From JAIEPX01 sp963725255 (GTDB taxonomy: Bacteria > Pseudomonadota > Gammaproteobacteria > JAIEPX01): a stretch of DNA of 64,000 nt. Position numbers and translations under genes: made by a program. The notes below the pieces were generated by a model, which saw nothing but the letters and a program-made list of their open reading frames with translations, was not told where the DNA came from and did not search any database. The stretch is from NCBI GenBank assembly GCA_963725255.1, contig CAVRXV010000018.1, positions 52,829-116,828 on the forward strand, in the 5' to 3' direction. Below, piece by piece: positions 55,924-64,000 of this stretch. How positions within the stretch are numbered: the stretch's first letter is position 1; each line of letters starts with the position of its first letter.

Positions 55924-56589
55924 TCAATAAAATTTTAAGTTTGGCAAAGATTCTAATAAATCAATGATCAATGCTGAAGTTGCTAGTGAAAGAAAAATCA
56001 ACTTTATTTTAAAGGGGAGAGTAATGGAAAGATTAACTCCCTTCGAGTCTTGGTAATCAGCTTCATCAGCTAAGTTATTTGCCATGTTGCGTTCAAAAAT
56101 TTCAGCCTGTTTTTTAAATTTTGAATAACCGTTATAGTATTGTACAGCATCGCAAATAAAAAATAACAACAGTGCTGAAAACCCGAGAATGATTGAAATA
56201 ATACCAACTTGAAATTGCATCTTTAAAAACCAAAACAATGATCCTTCAGTAAAAGCAATTTGCCTCAATACACTCGATAAAATTACAGTATAGTCTACTG
56301 ATTCGCGCTTATGGTCATCGATTAATTTCTGTATTTCAAACAGCTGAAGTTTATTCGGAAAATTGAATGTTATAGTAGATTTTACTGAAGCAGTAGAGTC
56401 TTGGACTAAGGGCTCTGTAGTGTTAAATTGAACATTTTTATCATTTAAATTCGGAGCGATATCACCAATACTGCCTACATTATTCACGCTAGTATTAAAA
56501 GGTGCAACTTTTTGTTGATTAATTTGGTTTTCGGTAATTCGCGAGCGATCAGAAACAGTGCTATTCATAACATAAACATCTTTCTCCAT
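55924..56589 (-). CDS. hypothetical protein with two membrane helices
   Basis: 221 aa, unknown. A long polar N-terminus rich in Asn/Thr/Ser is followed by helices near residues 127-149 (VGIISIILGFSALLLFFICDAVQ) and 194-213 (LIFLSLATSALIIDLL). ATG at 56589 follows AAGGAGGG; an upstream in-frame start has none. Confidence 0.6.
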   Translation of the reverse strand: MEKDVYVMNSTVSDRSRITENQINQQKVAPFNTSVNNVGSIGDIAPNLNDKNVQFNTTEPLVQDSTASVKSTITFNFPNKLQLFEIQKLIDDHKRESVDYTVILSSVLRQIAFTEGSLFWFLKMQFQVGIISIILGFSALLLFFICDAVQYYNGYSKFKKQAEIFERNMANNLADEADYQDSKGVNLSITLPFKIKLIFLSLATSALIIDLLESLPNLKFY

Positions 56590-56750
56590 TTGAACACCCT
56601 CCTTACAAATTAGGAAGAAAAATATAAACTGAAGAATGCACAATAAATGTGTCTTTAAGAGTTTTTATTGTACTCTCAATACGCAGAAATCACAATAAAT
56701 AATGATATGGTTATGAAGATTGGCACCCAGCGCGCATAGAGCTGGTGCGA

Positions 56751-56804
56751 CTAAAAAGGGGCGCGTCTAACATGAAACACCGCTTTCATATAAGAAGGCC
56801 CCTT
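56751..56804 (-). terminator. two-tier hairpin terminator
   Basis: On the minus strand AAGGGGC pairs with GCCCCTT, and inside it ATGAAA pairs with TTTCAT; TTT follows. Placed after the 40-aa gene and before the next minus-strand gene. A second stem (GCACC...GGTGC) lies at 56722-56748. Confidence 0.5.
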
Positions 56805-56880
56805 CATTTGCGTTGAAGATTAACTACTAAGTTTGGCATTAATTCGTACGTTAATATTAGCTTTGGATCGCTGAGTCACT

Positions 56881-57003
56881 CTATCGCAAGTAGTTTTGAA
56901 TAAAATAAACAACAACTAATATGCTTACAGGAACTCCAATCAGCCAAGCAAGAATATATTTATTACGAACTCCGGCCAAATAAGCGAGAATGTATTTTTT
57001 CAT
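56881..57003 (-). CDS. 40-aa single-helix membrane protein
   Basis: Encodes MKKYILAYLAGVRNKYILAW, then LIGVPVSILVVVYFIQNYLR. The unit KYILAxLxGV occurs twice in tandem. AAGGAG lies 6 nt before the ATG and a terminator-like hairpin follows, so it is a convincing small gene although very short. Inner-membrane miniprotein; role unknown. Confidence 0.65.
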   Translation of the reverse strand: MKKYILAYLAGVRNKYILAWLIGVPVSILVVVYFIQNYLR

Positions 57004-57171
57004 TGCACTCTCCTTAATTAAGGAGTTTATATCATATACCATTTTCACAGTAATGTCACGCGAAAAGTGACGTTGATGTTTTTGGTTTTACTTGAAAAAA
57101 CGTCTAATTTTGTTATTGATATATTAAATAGTGTGTAATCGTTTGTGTTCTTTAATTTTAGAGGTGGAGTA

Positions 57172-57722
57172 ATGCTAGACTCATTTGTTAGGCCTTGGAT
57201 TGATCCTCCTCTCAATTTTATTGGTAAGAGAATTGCTGTTTATGGTGTTGCAGCCCATGTGATAACCTTGATCGGATTCTTCTTTGGTCTTATCGCAATT
57301 GCTATGATTTGCATTAAGCAATACAAATTGCTGTCATATTCATTTGTTTAAATCGTCTTTTTGATGGCATTGATGGTGCTGTTGCACGCCATGGTAATTT
57401 AAGCGACTTTGGTGGTTTTCTCGATATTGTTTGTGATTTTATCATTTACTCAGGTGTGATATTTGCTTTTGGATTTGCGAATCCAAATAATCTAATATAT
57501 GTCGCATTTCTCATTTTTAGCTTCATAGGTTCAATTTCTTCCTTCCTAGGCTATGCTATTATTGCTGCAAAACGCCGAATGAATACGATATGCCGCGGTC
57601 AAAAATCATTTTATTATTTAGGTGGAATTTGTGAAGGAACAGAAACCGCAGTGATGCTCATTTTGATTTGCATCTGCCCTAGTTATTTTAATAATATTGC
57701 TCTTGTATTTGGAATTCTATAA
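57172..57722 (+). pseudogene. CDP-alcohol phosphatidyltransferase, frameshifted and truncated
   Basis: Starts MLDSFVRPWIDPPLNFIGKR and, after a -1 shift at AAA (57325-57327), continues with the family motif DGIDGAVARHGNLSDFGGFLDIVCD, in which all catalytic Asp are kept. One extra A restores the frame. The end stops at LVFGIL*, some residues short of normal, exactly where a 198-bp inverted-repeat element begins (57729). AGGTGGAG precedes the ATG. Such enzymes make phospholipids from CDP-diacylglycerol. Probably inactive. Confidence 0.75.
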
Positions 57723-57728
57723 CAACAG

Positions 57729-57926
57729 CGGCGTCGCGTCTTGAGTTGTGAAGACTTTTGAGAATTTCACAATAATTCGTGATCAATAAAACCACTCATT
57801 AATAGTATAGTAGTACTTGTCATTCATAGAACAAAGAATTATTTATTTTGATTAGATTCATTGCGTGAATGATGCAATAAAATCACTGAATTTCAGAAAG
57901 TCTTCACAACTCAAGACGCGACGCCG
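57729..57926. repeat. 198-bp element with 30-bp perfect terminal inverted repeats
   Basis: Left arm 57729-57758 (begins CGGCGTCGCGTCTTGAGTTG) and right arm 57897-57926 are exact complements; the 138-bp interior is AT-rich and non-coding. Flanks CAACAG and TTGCCGACCCC. MITE-like. The window's last bases (CAACGGCGT) match the right arm's outer end and may open another copy. Confidence 0.88.
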
Positions 57927-58002
57927 TTGCCGACCCCTTGACTATGAGAAACCTATCTCATACTATCCCGCCATTACTAATTAAACCACCAAGGAGAAAA
58001 TC

Positions 58003-60006
58003 ATGAAAAAAGTCGTTAAACTACAGCAAGACCGCAACTCACCGATGGAGTGGCGCAGTTTATTCGAAGTTTTATTAGCCAACACGAACACAGATTTCGA
58101 ACTTGTCTCTCAAGGATCTCATATCGCTATCCGAGCCAATGAGAAAGATATCGCTATCATATCTGAGCGATTAGAGCGAGCCTTTGGGGATTTAAACCTT
58201 ATATTACCGTTGAAGTTTCGCCAACGTAATAGACCAGCAGCTTCTCCATCCAGCGTGGTGGACTCAAAAGAACTTGAGATTACTCGACCTGAAGCAACCG
58301 TTGAAGCGGGTAAGCAAATTTTTGACCGCATATTTGGCAAGTTAGCGAGACAATTTGGATTTATGCCAGATATCGTCTTTGGACCGGGCACCACCGTCGA
58401 TGAACTGAAGCTTTGGTCACAAGAGGCTCCTCAAGGAGTAGCCGACTTCTGGGTTCATGGAATCGATTTATTAATTAGCGCTTGTGACAAAGTTACTGCT
58501 AATGAGTTTCGCCAAACCTGGAAGGGCAATGATTCTCCTTTAGCCATGCCCACACAAAGCCCAACAGATTTTGCCTTAGCTCGAGGATTGATGCAGCAAT
58601 GCATAGGTCATCGAACTGATATAGATAACGACAAAAAGCGACATACTCATTTCTTTTTTGACTTCGGTACCTTTTGGGAGTTTCTCTCAAAACCCACCGT
58701 CAATATTGCTTGCTTGCCACAACCAACAGCTGATGGTTACACACATGAAATCTGTTTGAATGAAGTACATTTAGTCCATTATTTGCAGATGTTAATGCAA
58801 GATGGCGTGATGTTCCGTGTCTATCGCAACGAAGCTGAAGCAAAAGAATTTAATACCACACCGATCTTCTTAACTAATCCTGATCTTTGCGATCTGCAAA
58901 ATTTGCATGTCTTAGTGCTAGACAAAAGTAGCAGCATGAGAGACGACTTTGGGCGACTGATTGAACAAGTGCAAATTTATATTAATCAAATTCGTCATCA
59001 GGATCCCAATGCGCGTGTCAGAATTGTGCCATTTGCACAGAAGATTGAACCCATTGGTGACTATTCAATTTCCAATAAATCTGCAATAGATACCTTCATG
59101 TTAACATTGAAAGCCGATGGTTCGGGTACAGCACTCTTTAGTTCGGTAGATGATGAGTTAACTCATCTTACGCAATTAAATGTAAATCATAATATCAAAA
59201 TGGTGGTATTCACCGACGGACAAAATAATGAAGGTAGAGAATGGAGTCTATGCGAAGGCCCAATTGCAGAAAAAATTAATCTCCTGAATCAAATTGGCAC
59301 ATTGCAAATCATTCCAATCGGCGCGGGTGCTCCTGAAAATAGCATCCTCACCAAGATGGCTGAAACCTGCGGCACTGAATACACCTATTTCAAATCGGCC
59401 AGCGATCTCGATGGGCGCTTTCAAGAAGCTGCAACTTCTCAACCTATCCGACGATTTGTTAATCTCTTTGTTCAATTGCAAAACCAAACACGTCAGTTTA
59501 GTTTACGTATTCCGCAAACCGGTGGCCCGTTTATCCCTGCCGCAACTGAAATGTCTTTTGCAATGTGCCCTGGTCAACAGATGGTTGTACAACAACAAGA
59601 GGGTGAGCAATTTGAGTTTACACTACTAAACCCAGATGAAATACCTAATGCTACCTTAGTAGATCGATTGCGCAGACATGAAAATAAGGCGCTCTCTATT
59701 GCTGGAGATCAAACCCGACCTGAAAAAGATAGAATAAGAATGTTGAATGAAATAATTAGTCTTATCTCATCAGAGCGTGGTACTAAACAATATGAGCAGC
59801 TGTTTATCGCAAACTGTAAAATAAGGGTGCAAAGTCATATTAATGTTTTGGAACGAGGCCAAAGCAACCCGAACATGGCGGCAGCGGCTATTACACGCTT
59901 CCGTCAGCAAAGCGGATTAGCACAAGTGCAGACTGTAGCTGCTCTGCCGCCTAGCAACACTGATGCAGACTCAAGCCTGGGCCAAACACAGCAAAAATTC
60001 CATTAA
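58003..60006 (+). CDS. von Willebrand A-domain protein, 667 aa
   Basis: A vWA domain lies at about residues 300-480: the metal-site motif DKSSS in HVLVLDKSSSMRDDF, Thr in GSGTALFSS, and Asp in MVVFTDGQNNEG. The N-terminal ~290 residues and C-terminal ~180 are unlike families I know; it has no signal peptide or membrane helix. AAGGAG before the ATG. No MoxR ATPase, the usual partner of cytosolic vWA proteins, is adjacent. It follows the MITE directly. A ubiquitin-E3-like or adhesion role would be guesswork. Confidence 0.75.
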   Translation: MKKVVKLQQDRNSPMEWRSLFEVLLANTNTDFELVSQGSHIAIRANEKDIAIISERLERAFGDLNLILPLKFRQRNRPAASPSSVVDSKELEITRPEATVEAGKQIFDRIFGKLARQFGFMPDIVFGPGTTVDELKLWSQEAPQGVADFWVHGIDLLISACDKVTANEFRQTWKGNDSPLAMPTQSPTDFALARGLMQQCIGHRTDIDNDKKRHTHFFFDFGTFWEFLSKPTVNIACLPQPTADGYTHEICLNEVHLVHYLQMLMQDGVMFRVYRNEAEAKEFNTTPIFLTNPDLCDLQNLHVLVLDKSSSMRDDFGRLIEQVQIYINQIRHQDPNARVRIVPFAQKIEPIGDYSISNKSAIDTFMLTLKADGSGTALFSSVDDELTHLTQLNVNHNIKMVVFTDGQNNEGREWSLCEGPIAEKINLLNQIGTLQIIPIGAGAPENSILTKMAETCGTEYTYFKSASDLDGRFQEAATSQPIRRFVNLFVQLQNQTRQFSLRIPQTGGPFIPAATEMSFAMCPGQQMVVQQQEGEQFEFTLLNPDEIPNATLVDRLRRHENKALSIAGDQTRPEKDRIRMLNEIISLISSERGTKQYEQLFIANCKIRVQSHINVLERGQSNPNMAAAAITRFRQQSGLAQVQTVAALPPSNTDADSSLGQTQQKFH

Positions 60007-60039
60007 TAAAAAGTTACTGTAGGCGCAATAGTCGTCCTT

Positions 60040-60070
60040 CGGCAGTTCCCGCATGTGTGGAAACTGCCGG
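60040..60070 (+). terminator. hairpin after vWA gene
   Basis: CGGCAGTTCC pairs with GGAAACTGCCG around a short loop, 33 bp past the stop; no T-tract. The rest of 60071-60321 is AT-rich, with one copy of TAGGGTGTCAAATCT at 60087. Confidence 0.4.
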
Positions 60071-60322
60071 GGCTTGACGCCTGGAGTAGGGTGTCAAATC
60101 TTAATTTGATGAAGTCATAATATTTGTAATTAAAATTCTTCATAATTTATTGTTGGCTTAACTTGACCAATAAATTTATCAGAACCAATGAGCGGGGCGC
60201 TATTTTTTTTGGAGAGAAAATTGCTCTACATATACGTTGTATTTGTCTGAAAGCGTTAATTTGGAATTTAACATTATATCGCGATAGCTAGTAAATTACA
60301 GCTTGTAAATGAGTATAAATAA

Positions 60323-60331
60323 TGCTATTAT
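60323..60331 (+). promoter_or_regulatory. extended -10 box TGCTATTAT
   Basis: TGC-TATTAT ends 29 nt before the ankyrin-like gene; variant of the shared box. Confidence 0.45.
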
Positions 60332-60360
60332 TCACGCTAAATGAAAGAGTGGAGTATGAA

Positions 60361-61224
60361 ATGGCCAGAGAAACAGTAGAAAGGCGACCGATATGTCAGG
60401 GATCAAACGAATCCCAATTCTTCTCGAAAAGCAGAAAAAGGGATCTACCCGCAATGATGTCCCAATTTGAATTAGATGCTGAGCTGCTATCTACCCCTGT
60501 TTTTCAACAGCATCCCATTGATCCTGATATGCTCTATCAAAGCGGTAGCACTTGTCTTCCTCTTATGGCAAAACGTTTCACCTCTGCTTCCTGTCTTGCC
60601 GCATTCAATGGCAATCTGCCCGCATTAAACACCTTATTGGGTGAAGCACTGCTTGAGCCTCTTGATATATCACAGAGTTGTGTGGTGCATTTTTTAGCTT
60701 TAGGTGGCCAGAATGAGGTTCTACTTAGTTTGGTTAAAACCTATGGTACAGACATACTCACTAGTACAGATTTATTCGGTCACAGTCTTTTGCATTTTGC
60801 TGCCTTGGGAATGAATATTACATTAATTGAAATTCTTCTCGAAGAATTTCAATTAACTTTAAAAGCCACAAATAATTTTGGACAATCTTGGCTCGATATG
60901 CTTGCTGATCGCAAAATTTCTGAGGAAAATCTGCTTATTTTAAGTTATGTTATCGCAGATAAAGATGTTCTCAAAGAAACAACAGAAAAACTTTCAGCCG
61001 ATTCCTTTGACCTGACCAACCTCGATTTTATACCAAACTTTGCTGGTCAATTTGATATTAAAAATCCTGATTCATTGATTCAATTAATAATTGCTGTGGT
61101 AAAAGAAATAGTGGTCAATCGTAAATCCCATTTCGATCCTTATTTGTGCTATTTGATATCGTATCAACGCCTGAATAATGATCAAAAAAATGACCACACT
61201 GGATCTAATGCAATAAATATCTAG
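60361..61224 (+). CDS. ankyrin-repeat-like protein, 287 aa
   Basis: Residues ~70-195 read as ankyrin-type helical pairs: CLAAFNGNLPALNTLLGEA, VHFLALGGQNEVLLSLVKTYG, and best LFGHSLLHFAALGMNITLIEILLE. Ends after a helical domain. Ankyrin proteins of host-associated gamma-proteobacteria are often effectors. The ATG at 60361 has GGAG 7 nt upstream. Its TAG stop is the first three bases of the repeat TAGGGTGTCAAATCT, so the gene may be shortened by insertion. Confidence 0.6.
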   Translation: MARETVERRPICQGSNESQFFSKSRKRDLPAMMSQFELDAELLSTPVFQQHPIDPDMLYQSGSTCLPLMAKRFTSASCLAAFNGNLPALNTLLGEALLEPLDISQSCVVHFLALGGQNEVLLSLVKTYGTDILTSTDLFGHSLLHFAALGMNITLIEILLEEFQLTLKATNNFGQSWLDMLADRKISEENLLILSYVIADKDVLKETTEKLSADSFDLTNLDFIPNFAGQFDIKNPDSLIQLIIAVVKEIVVNRKSHFDPYLCYLISYQRLNNDQKNDHTGSNAINI

Positions 61225-61229
61225 GGTGT

Positions 61230-61281
61230 CAAATCTCAAATTGGCGATCCTTTGTCAATAATTGTCAATTTGAAATTTGAG
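61230..61281. repeat. inverted repeat with GGTGTCAAATCT edge
   Basis: TCAAATCTCAAATTG (61230) pairs with CAATTTGAAATTTGA (14 of 15) over a 22-nt loop. The adjoining TAGGGTGTCAAATCT also occurs at 60087-60101. Confidence 0.65.
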
Positions 61282-61309
61282 GCCATTATCTGAAAAAAAG
61301 TAATTACTA

Positions 61310-61318
61310 TGCTATAAT
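61310..61318 (+). promoter_or_regulatory. extended -10 box TGCTATAAT
   Basis: TGC-TATAAT ends 35 nt before the next gene. Confidence 0.6.
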
Positions 61319-61353
61319 AATTATAGGCTACAGCACATTTAAGAGATTGATTT

Positions 61354-62181
61354 ATGCAAGAAGAAGGTAGGACATTACAAGAGATTACTGCCGAATTGGA
61401 ATCTAGGGTTAACGAAATTATCCAAAGCAGACCTGCTCTAGAGCCGCCTAAAAAAGGACTAATGAGTTGGACTCAGAAAAAGTTAAGCTATACCGACACA
61501 GCGCTTCAGGCTGTAAAAATGCTGTGCGCTCAAATTCCTGTTGTTGTCGAGAACTATTCGAACAGTAATAATAAATTAACGTTTGCCATAACGAATGCAT
61601 TCACACTTGCATCTCTAAAGTCTAATCTAGACGCTCTTGATCCACAAACCTGGGCACCAAAAGTGGTAGATGACGACTCTAAAAAACTTGCTATCGCAGT
61701 TGGCAATTTTGCAAAAGCGTTACAATTAAATAATGATACAGCGCTGAATTTCCTCGAAAGAAGTAAACCCGAACAGTTAGAATATGAGCTGGTTAAATCG
61801 TTACCTAAAAAACCAGCGCCAACTACAATTTATATCAAAAAAGCGGATAAAGAACAGGGGATGATCGAATACTGTTACGTTAAAGAGTCCAATTCAAAAG
61901 AAATAGTAACAGGAAAAATACCTGAGGAACGCCTTGTTGGACATAAATCTGAATATTTAAATAAAGAATATTTCGATTCCAATAAAAAAGAATCTCAAAA
62001 TAAAAAAAAAGAGCCACATTCAATTGCTCAGATTCTGCACACCGACACAGGATACTACATCCATTCTTATCAAACCGATGCTTTGAAAATACTAGATACG
62101 ATGCGCACTTCTATTCGAGATTCAATTATCGAATACGATAAATCCACACAAAGCACTATGCTTGGAATAGGAAAAAAATAA
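61354..62181 (+). CDS. hypothetical protein, 275 aa
   Basis: Unknown family. Helical N-terminal third (LQEITAELESRVNEIIQS; TDTALQAVKMLCAQIPVVVENY), a middle beta-prone segment (TTIYIKKADKEQGMIEYCYVKES) and a Lys/Ser-rich end. No signal or membrane helix. The isolated setting and promoter box are shared with other effector-like genes here. Confidence 0.6.
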   Translation: MQEEGRTLQEITAELESRVNEIIQSRPALEPPKKGLMSWTQKKLSYTDTALQAVKMLCAQIPVVVENYSNSNNKLTFAITNAFTLASLKSNLDALDPQTWAPKVVDDDSKKLAIAVGNFAKALQLNNDTALNFLERSKPEQLEYELVKSLPKKPAPTTIYIKKADKEQGMIEYCYVKESNSKEIVTGKIPEERLVGHKSEYLNKEYFDSNKKESQNKKKEPHSIAQILHTDTGYYIHSYQTDALKILDTMRTSIRDSIIEYDKSTQSTMLGIGKK

Positions 62182-62235
62182 CCTGAGCTTTGAAGAAAGG
62201 TTGACATCCTAATCTCTCTAATCTCTATATTTTTA

Positions 62236-62466
62236 ATGACCTCCAGCCCGAATGCGAAAGTTAATGGTTTTAATAATGGTAGTATTACTTTTGATGGTGC
62301 ATCAATCATCAGTAGCCTTTTTAATCAAGTTTATTTCACCGCTAATATGTTTGCCGTTACTGGTGGTGGGCCCGAATTTATTGACGGCGTGTATGATGGC
62401 TCAGAAGGTGACATGGTGTGTTACGACGGTAAAGGTAATCGCGCCATTGAATTTACTGGCCAATAA
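62236..62466 (+). CDS. doubtful 76-aa frame, perhaps a gene remnant
   Basis: MTSSPNAKVNGFNNGSITFD... has a Gly/Asp-rich, beta-like composition as if from a longer secreted protein, but no ribosome site precedes it. An overlapping frame exists too. The end runs toward a hairpin region (CTGTCTGCTTAGACAG near 62502) related to the repeat inside the tol operon. Confidence 0.25.
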   Translation: MTSSPNAKVNGFNNGSITFDGASIISSLFNQVYFTANMFAVTGGGPEFIDGVYDGSEGDMVCYDGKGNRAIEFTGQ

Positions 62467-62591
62467 TTTCAAAGACAAAAAAGAAAAAGGTAAGGTCCTG
62501 GCTGTCTGCTTAGACAGAGAAGGTAGCAATCTTAGACTTGACACCTTCCCTTTTCCCTTCCACGGCAGGGCCCGGCAAAAAGTTAGTGGTA

Positions 62592-62600
62592 AGCTATAAT
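62592..62600 (+). promoter_or_regulatory. -10 box AGCTATAAT
   Basis: TATAAT ends 32 nt before the 424-aa gene. The extended TG is AG here, so it is a weaker member of the shared set. Confidence 0.4.
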
Positions 62601-62632
62601 TGTAACATCAGGCTAACAAAAGAGGTGGAGCA

Positions 62633-63907
62633 ATGCGTAGAGGGGATAATGAGTTTTTCGTAGATTTGGAAAATGGCGCTATAAGCTTGGATGAAAGATT
62701 TAAGGAGGTAACAGGCTCTAAGAAGCCTCGTGCGCCTTATTTTGAAAAAACAATGCAACTAGCTTCTGGTGTCAAAGTGGTAGTATCTGGCAGTGTTGAT
62801 CCTAAGGATAAAACTATCAACAGAAATCTGAGGGTTGCTGTTAGTAGAAATGGGGGGCTGAGTCAAGAAGATGTTAGTGAATCTACTAGGATGATTTTGG
62901 ATATGGGGCTTAAGGTAACGGCTGTGAGTACGAAAAAACCCGGATCACTGCGAGACACGCTTAATGATCATTTACTTAAATACACCGCATCGCAGCTGAA
63001 GGAACTATTGGTAGAAAATCAGAAATTAATACAGCAGGTAGCGGATTGGGAAAAAAAACATAGTGGCTATCTAAAGATACCCTTAGTTAAGGCTGGTTTG
63101 ATGGTAGAAGGTGGTTTTTATGCAAAACTCGATGAGCTTAAAAATGGCCCAAAAGACACAGCCTCTTTAAGGAAACAGAATCGACAGCTACGAGCCCTTG
63201 TCAGGCTTTTGCCCGAAAATCCTAGAGAGGTAAAAGAACTAATGGGTATTCCGCAAAAAATGCAGAGCTCCGCTGGGACTTTTACAGCAGTGCCGTTAAC
63301 AGAAACTGCAGAAGAAAAACAAAAGAAAGAAGAACGGCAAATTAAGAATTTGCACAATGATAATGAGGATTACCTCAAAACGATTAAAGCTAGGGTACTT
63401 GAGATGGATCGATTCATCAGCAAGCTTGATCAATTGGGTCAGGGTAAAAGGGTCGGCGATGATATCAGAAAGCTTGTAATGGAATTAAAAAGTACTGTGG
63501 ATGAGTATTCTAATGAAAATAAAAGCCATGATATCTCATCATTGACAGTATTGAATTTAGATTTGAGAGCTATCTCAATAGTGCTGCCTGAGGTTCTGCC
63601 TAAAGATGCGCAGGGGAAAGTCAAAGAAAACATTAGTGAGCGTGAAATTAAACAGGGGCTTAAGGGCATCAAAGAGTTTCCAAAAAAGATCGTACGATTC
63701 GTAGAAGAGAATACGAAATCGCATGGATCTTCTAAGATGCGTGCCCCTTCTTGGTCAGGAGTAAAGGAAAAACTGCGGGAAAAATTACCTGGTCTGGCAG
63801 GTGCGCTTGCAAAATTATCAATAAAGCAAGAGAGCGATATGTCGCAGGGAGCCAAGAAAGGTCCTGATGATCCTGGTGCGCGCGGTAGCTCAACTTTTAA
63901 GAAGTAA
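62633..63907 (+). CDS. hypothetical coiled-coil protein, 424 aa
   Basis: Unknown family. Residues ~60-110 form an alpha/beta part (VKVVVSGSVDPKDKTINRNL); coiled coils lie near 125-150, 175-195 and 225-290 (LKELLVENQKLIQQVADWEKK; EEKQKKEERQIKNLHNDNEDY). The last ~30 residues are Lys/Gly/Ser/Asp-rich and look disordered. No export signal. GAGGTGGAG ribosome site. Same architecture class as the 718-aa protein at 33 kb, without clear sequence identity. Confidence 0.65.
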   Translation: MRRGDNEFFVDLENGAISLDERFKEVTGSKKPRAPYFEKTMQLASGVKVVVSGSVDPKDKTINRNLRVAVSRNGGLSQEDVSESTRMILDMGLKVTAVSTKKPGSLRDTLNDHLLKYTASQLKELLVENQKLIQQVADWEKKHSGYLKIPLVKAGLMVEGGFYAKLDELKNGPKDTASLRKQNRQLRALVRLLPENPREVKELMGIPQKMQSSAGTFTAVPLTETAEEKQKKEERQIKNLHNDNEDYLKTIKARVLEMDRFISKLDQLGQGKRVGDDIRKLVMELKSTVDEYSNENKSHDISSLTVLNLDLRAISIVLPEVLPKDAQGKVKENISEREIKQGLKGIKEFPKKIVRFVEENTKSHGSSKMRAPSWSGVKEKLREKLPGLAGALAKLSIKQESDMSQGAKKGPDDPGARGSSTFKK

Positions 63908-64000
63908 GAAAGAAAATTGACAAATTAAAAAAGCATTTAATTTGAATAGATTGATGCAATGAATTATGAAGAAAATCACGGATTTTTTAAACAACGGCGT
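63908..64000. other. window end; no complete gene
   Basis: An ATG at 63966 opens MKKITDFLNNG to the edge but has no ribosome site. The final CAACGGCGT equals the outer end of the element at 57729-57926. Confidence 0.3.

Noticed and set aside
62252..62599. 115-aa frame
   Set aside because: Overlaps another doubtful frame and runs through hairpin DNA; composition is not protein-like.

Overview
The window is A+T-rich chromosomal DNA of a gamma-proteobacterium. Housekeeping gene order supports this: yebC-ruvCAB-tolQRAB-pal-cpoB-queE, prfB-lysS, and rpsP-rimM-trmD-rplS. Fic proteins, ankyrin and coiled-coil proteins, and many small secreted or lipid-anchored proteins suggest a Legionellales-like, host- or amoeba-associated bacterium. 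That placement is inference; no rRNA is present to settle it.

Layout. 1-3.5 kb: two tail-to-tail Fic genes (the first cut by the window edge) and an OprO/OprP-type porin. 3.6-7.7 kb: uvrA broken by eight single-base frameshifts, then an aromatic amino-acid permease. 7.8-12 kb: an AlbA_2/RecG-like regulator with a 35-bp palindrome and an apparently leaderless promoter, then unknown small genes. 12-16 kb: DUF3309, Thivi_2564-type and DUF3185 mini-membrane proteins, an MsrB-MsrA fusion, two His-rich lipoproteins and an acyltransferase, which together look like an envelope/oxidative-stress set. 16-22 kb: hemE, a flavin reductase, marC, a receiver-only response regulator, rarA and a TIGR03032 protein. 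22.3-32.9 kb: Holliday-junction genes (ruvA frameshifted in a poly-A run), the Tol-Pal operon, queE and dacB. 33-37.8 kb: a large coiled-coil protein, lysS and prfB (with its programmed frameshift).

37.9-50.7 kb is an accessory region that ends at a tRNA-Lys gene. It holds an orphan DUF6088 (AbiEi-like) protein between two copies of a ~200-bp miniature element, an IS3 element inserted inside a third copy, and a related element whose identical ends enclose a broken REP-associated (Y1) transposase. Single genes lie between them: a GNAT-like protein with a membrane tail, a trypsin-like protease, a possible HEPN-like protein and a frameshifted membrane-tail gene. 50.9-56 kb: ygfZ, the rplS-trmD-rimM-rpsP operon (both ribosomal proteins with long tails), a BPL_N protein and a macrodomain protein. 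56-64 kb: unknown membrane proteins, a CDP-alcohol phosphatidyltransferase that is frameshifted and truncated at a 198-bp inverted-repeat element, a vWA protein, an ankyrin-like protein and two unknown proteins resembling effector candidates.

Two patterns run through the window. First, long perfect hairpins or terminal-inverted-repeat elements, several bearing GGGGTCA/GGTGTCA ends, sit between genes, including inside the tol operon. Second, six accessory genes have a TGC-TATAAT-like extended -10 box 26-36 nt before their start codon, which suggests shared expression.
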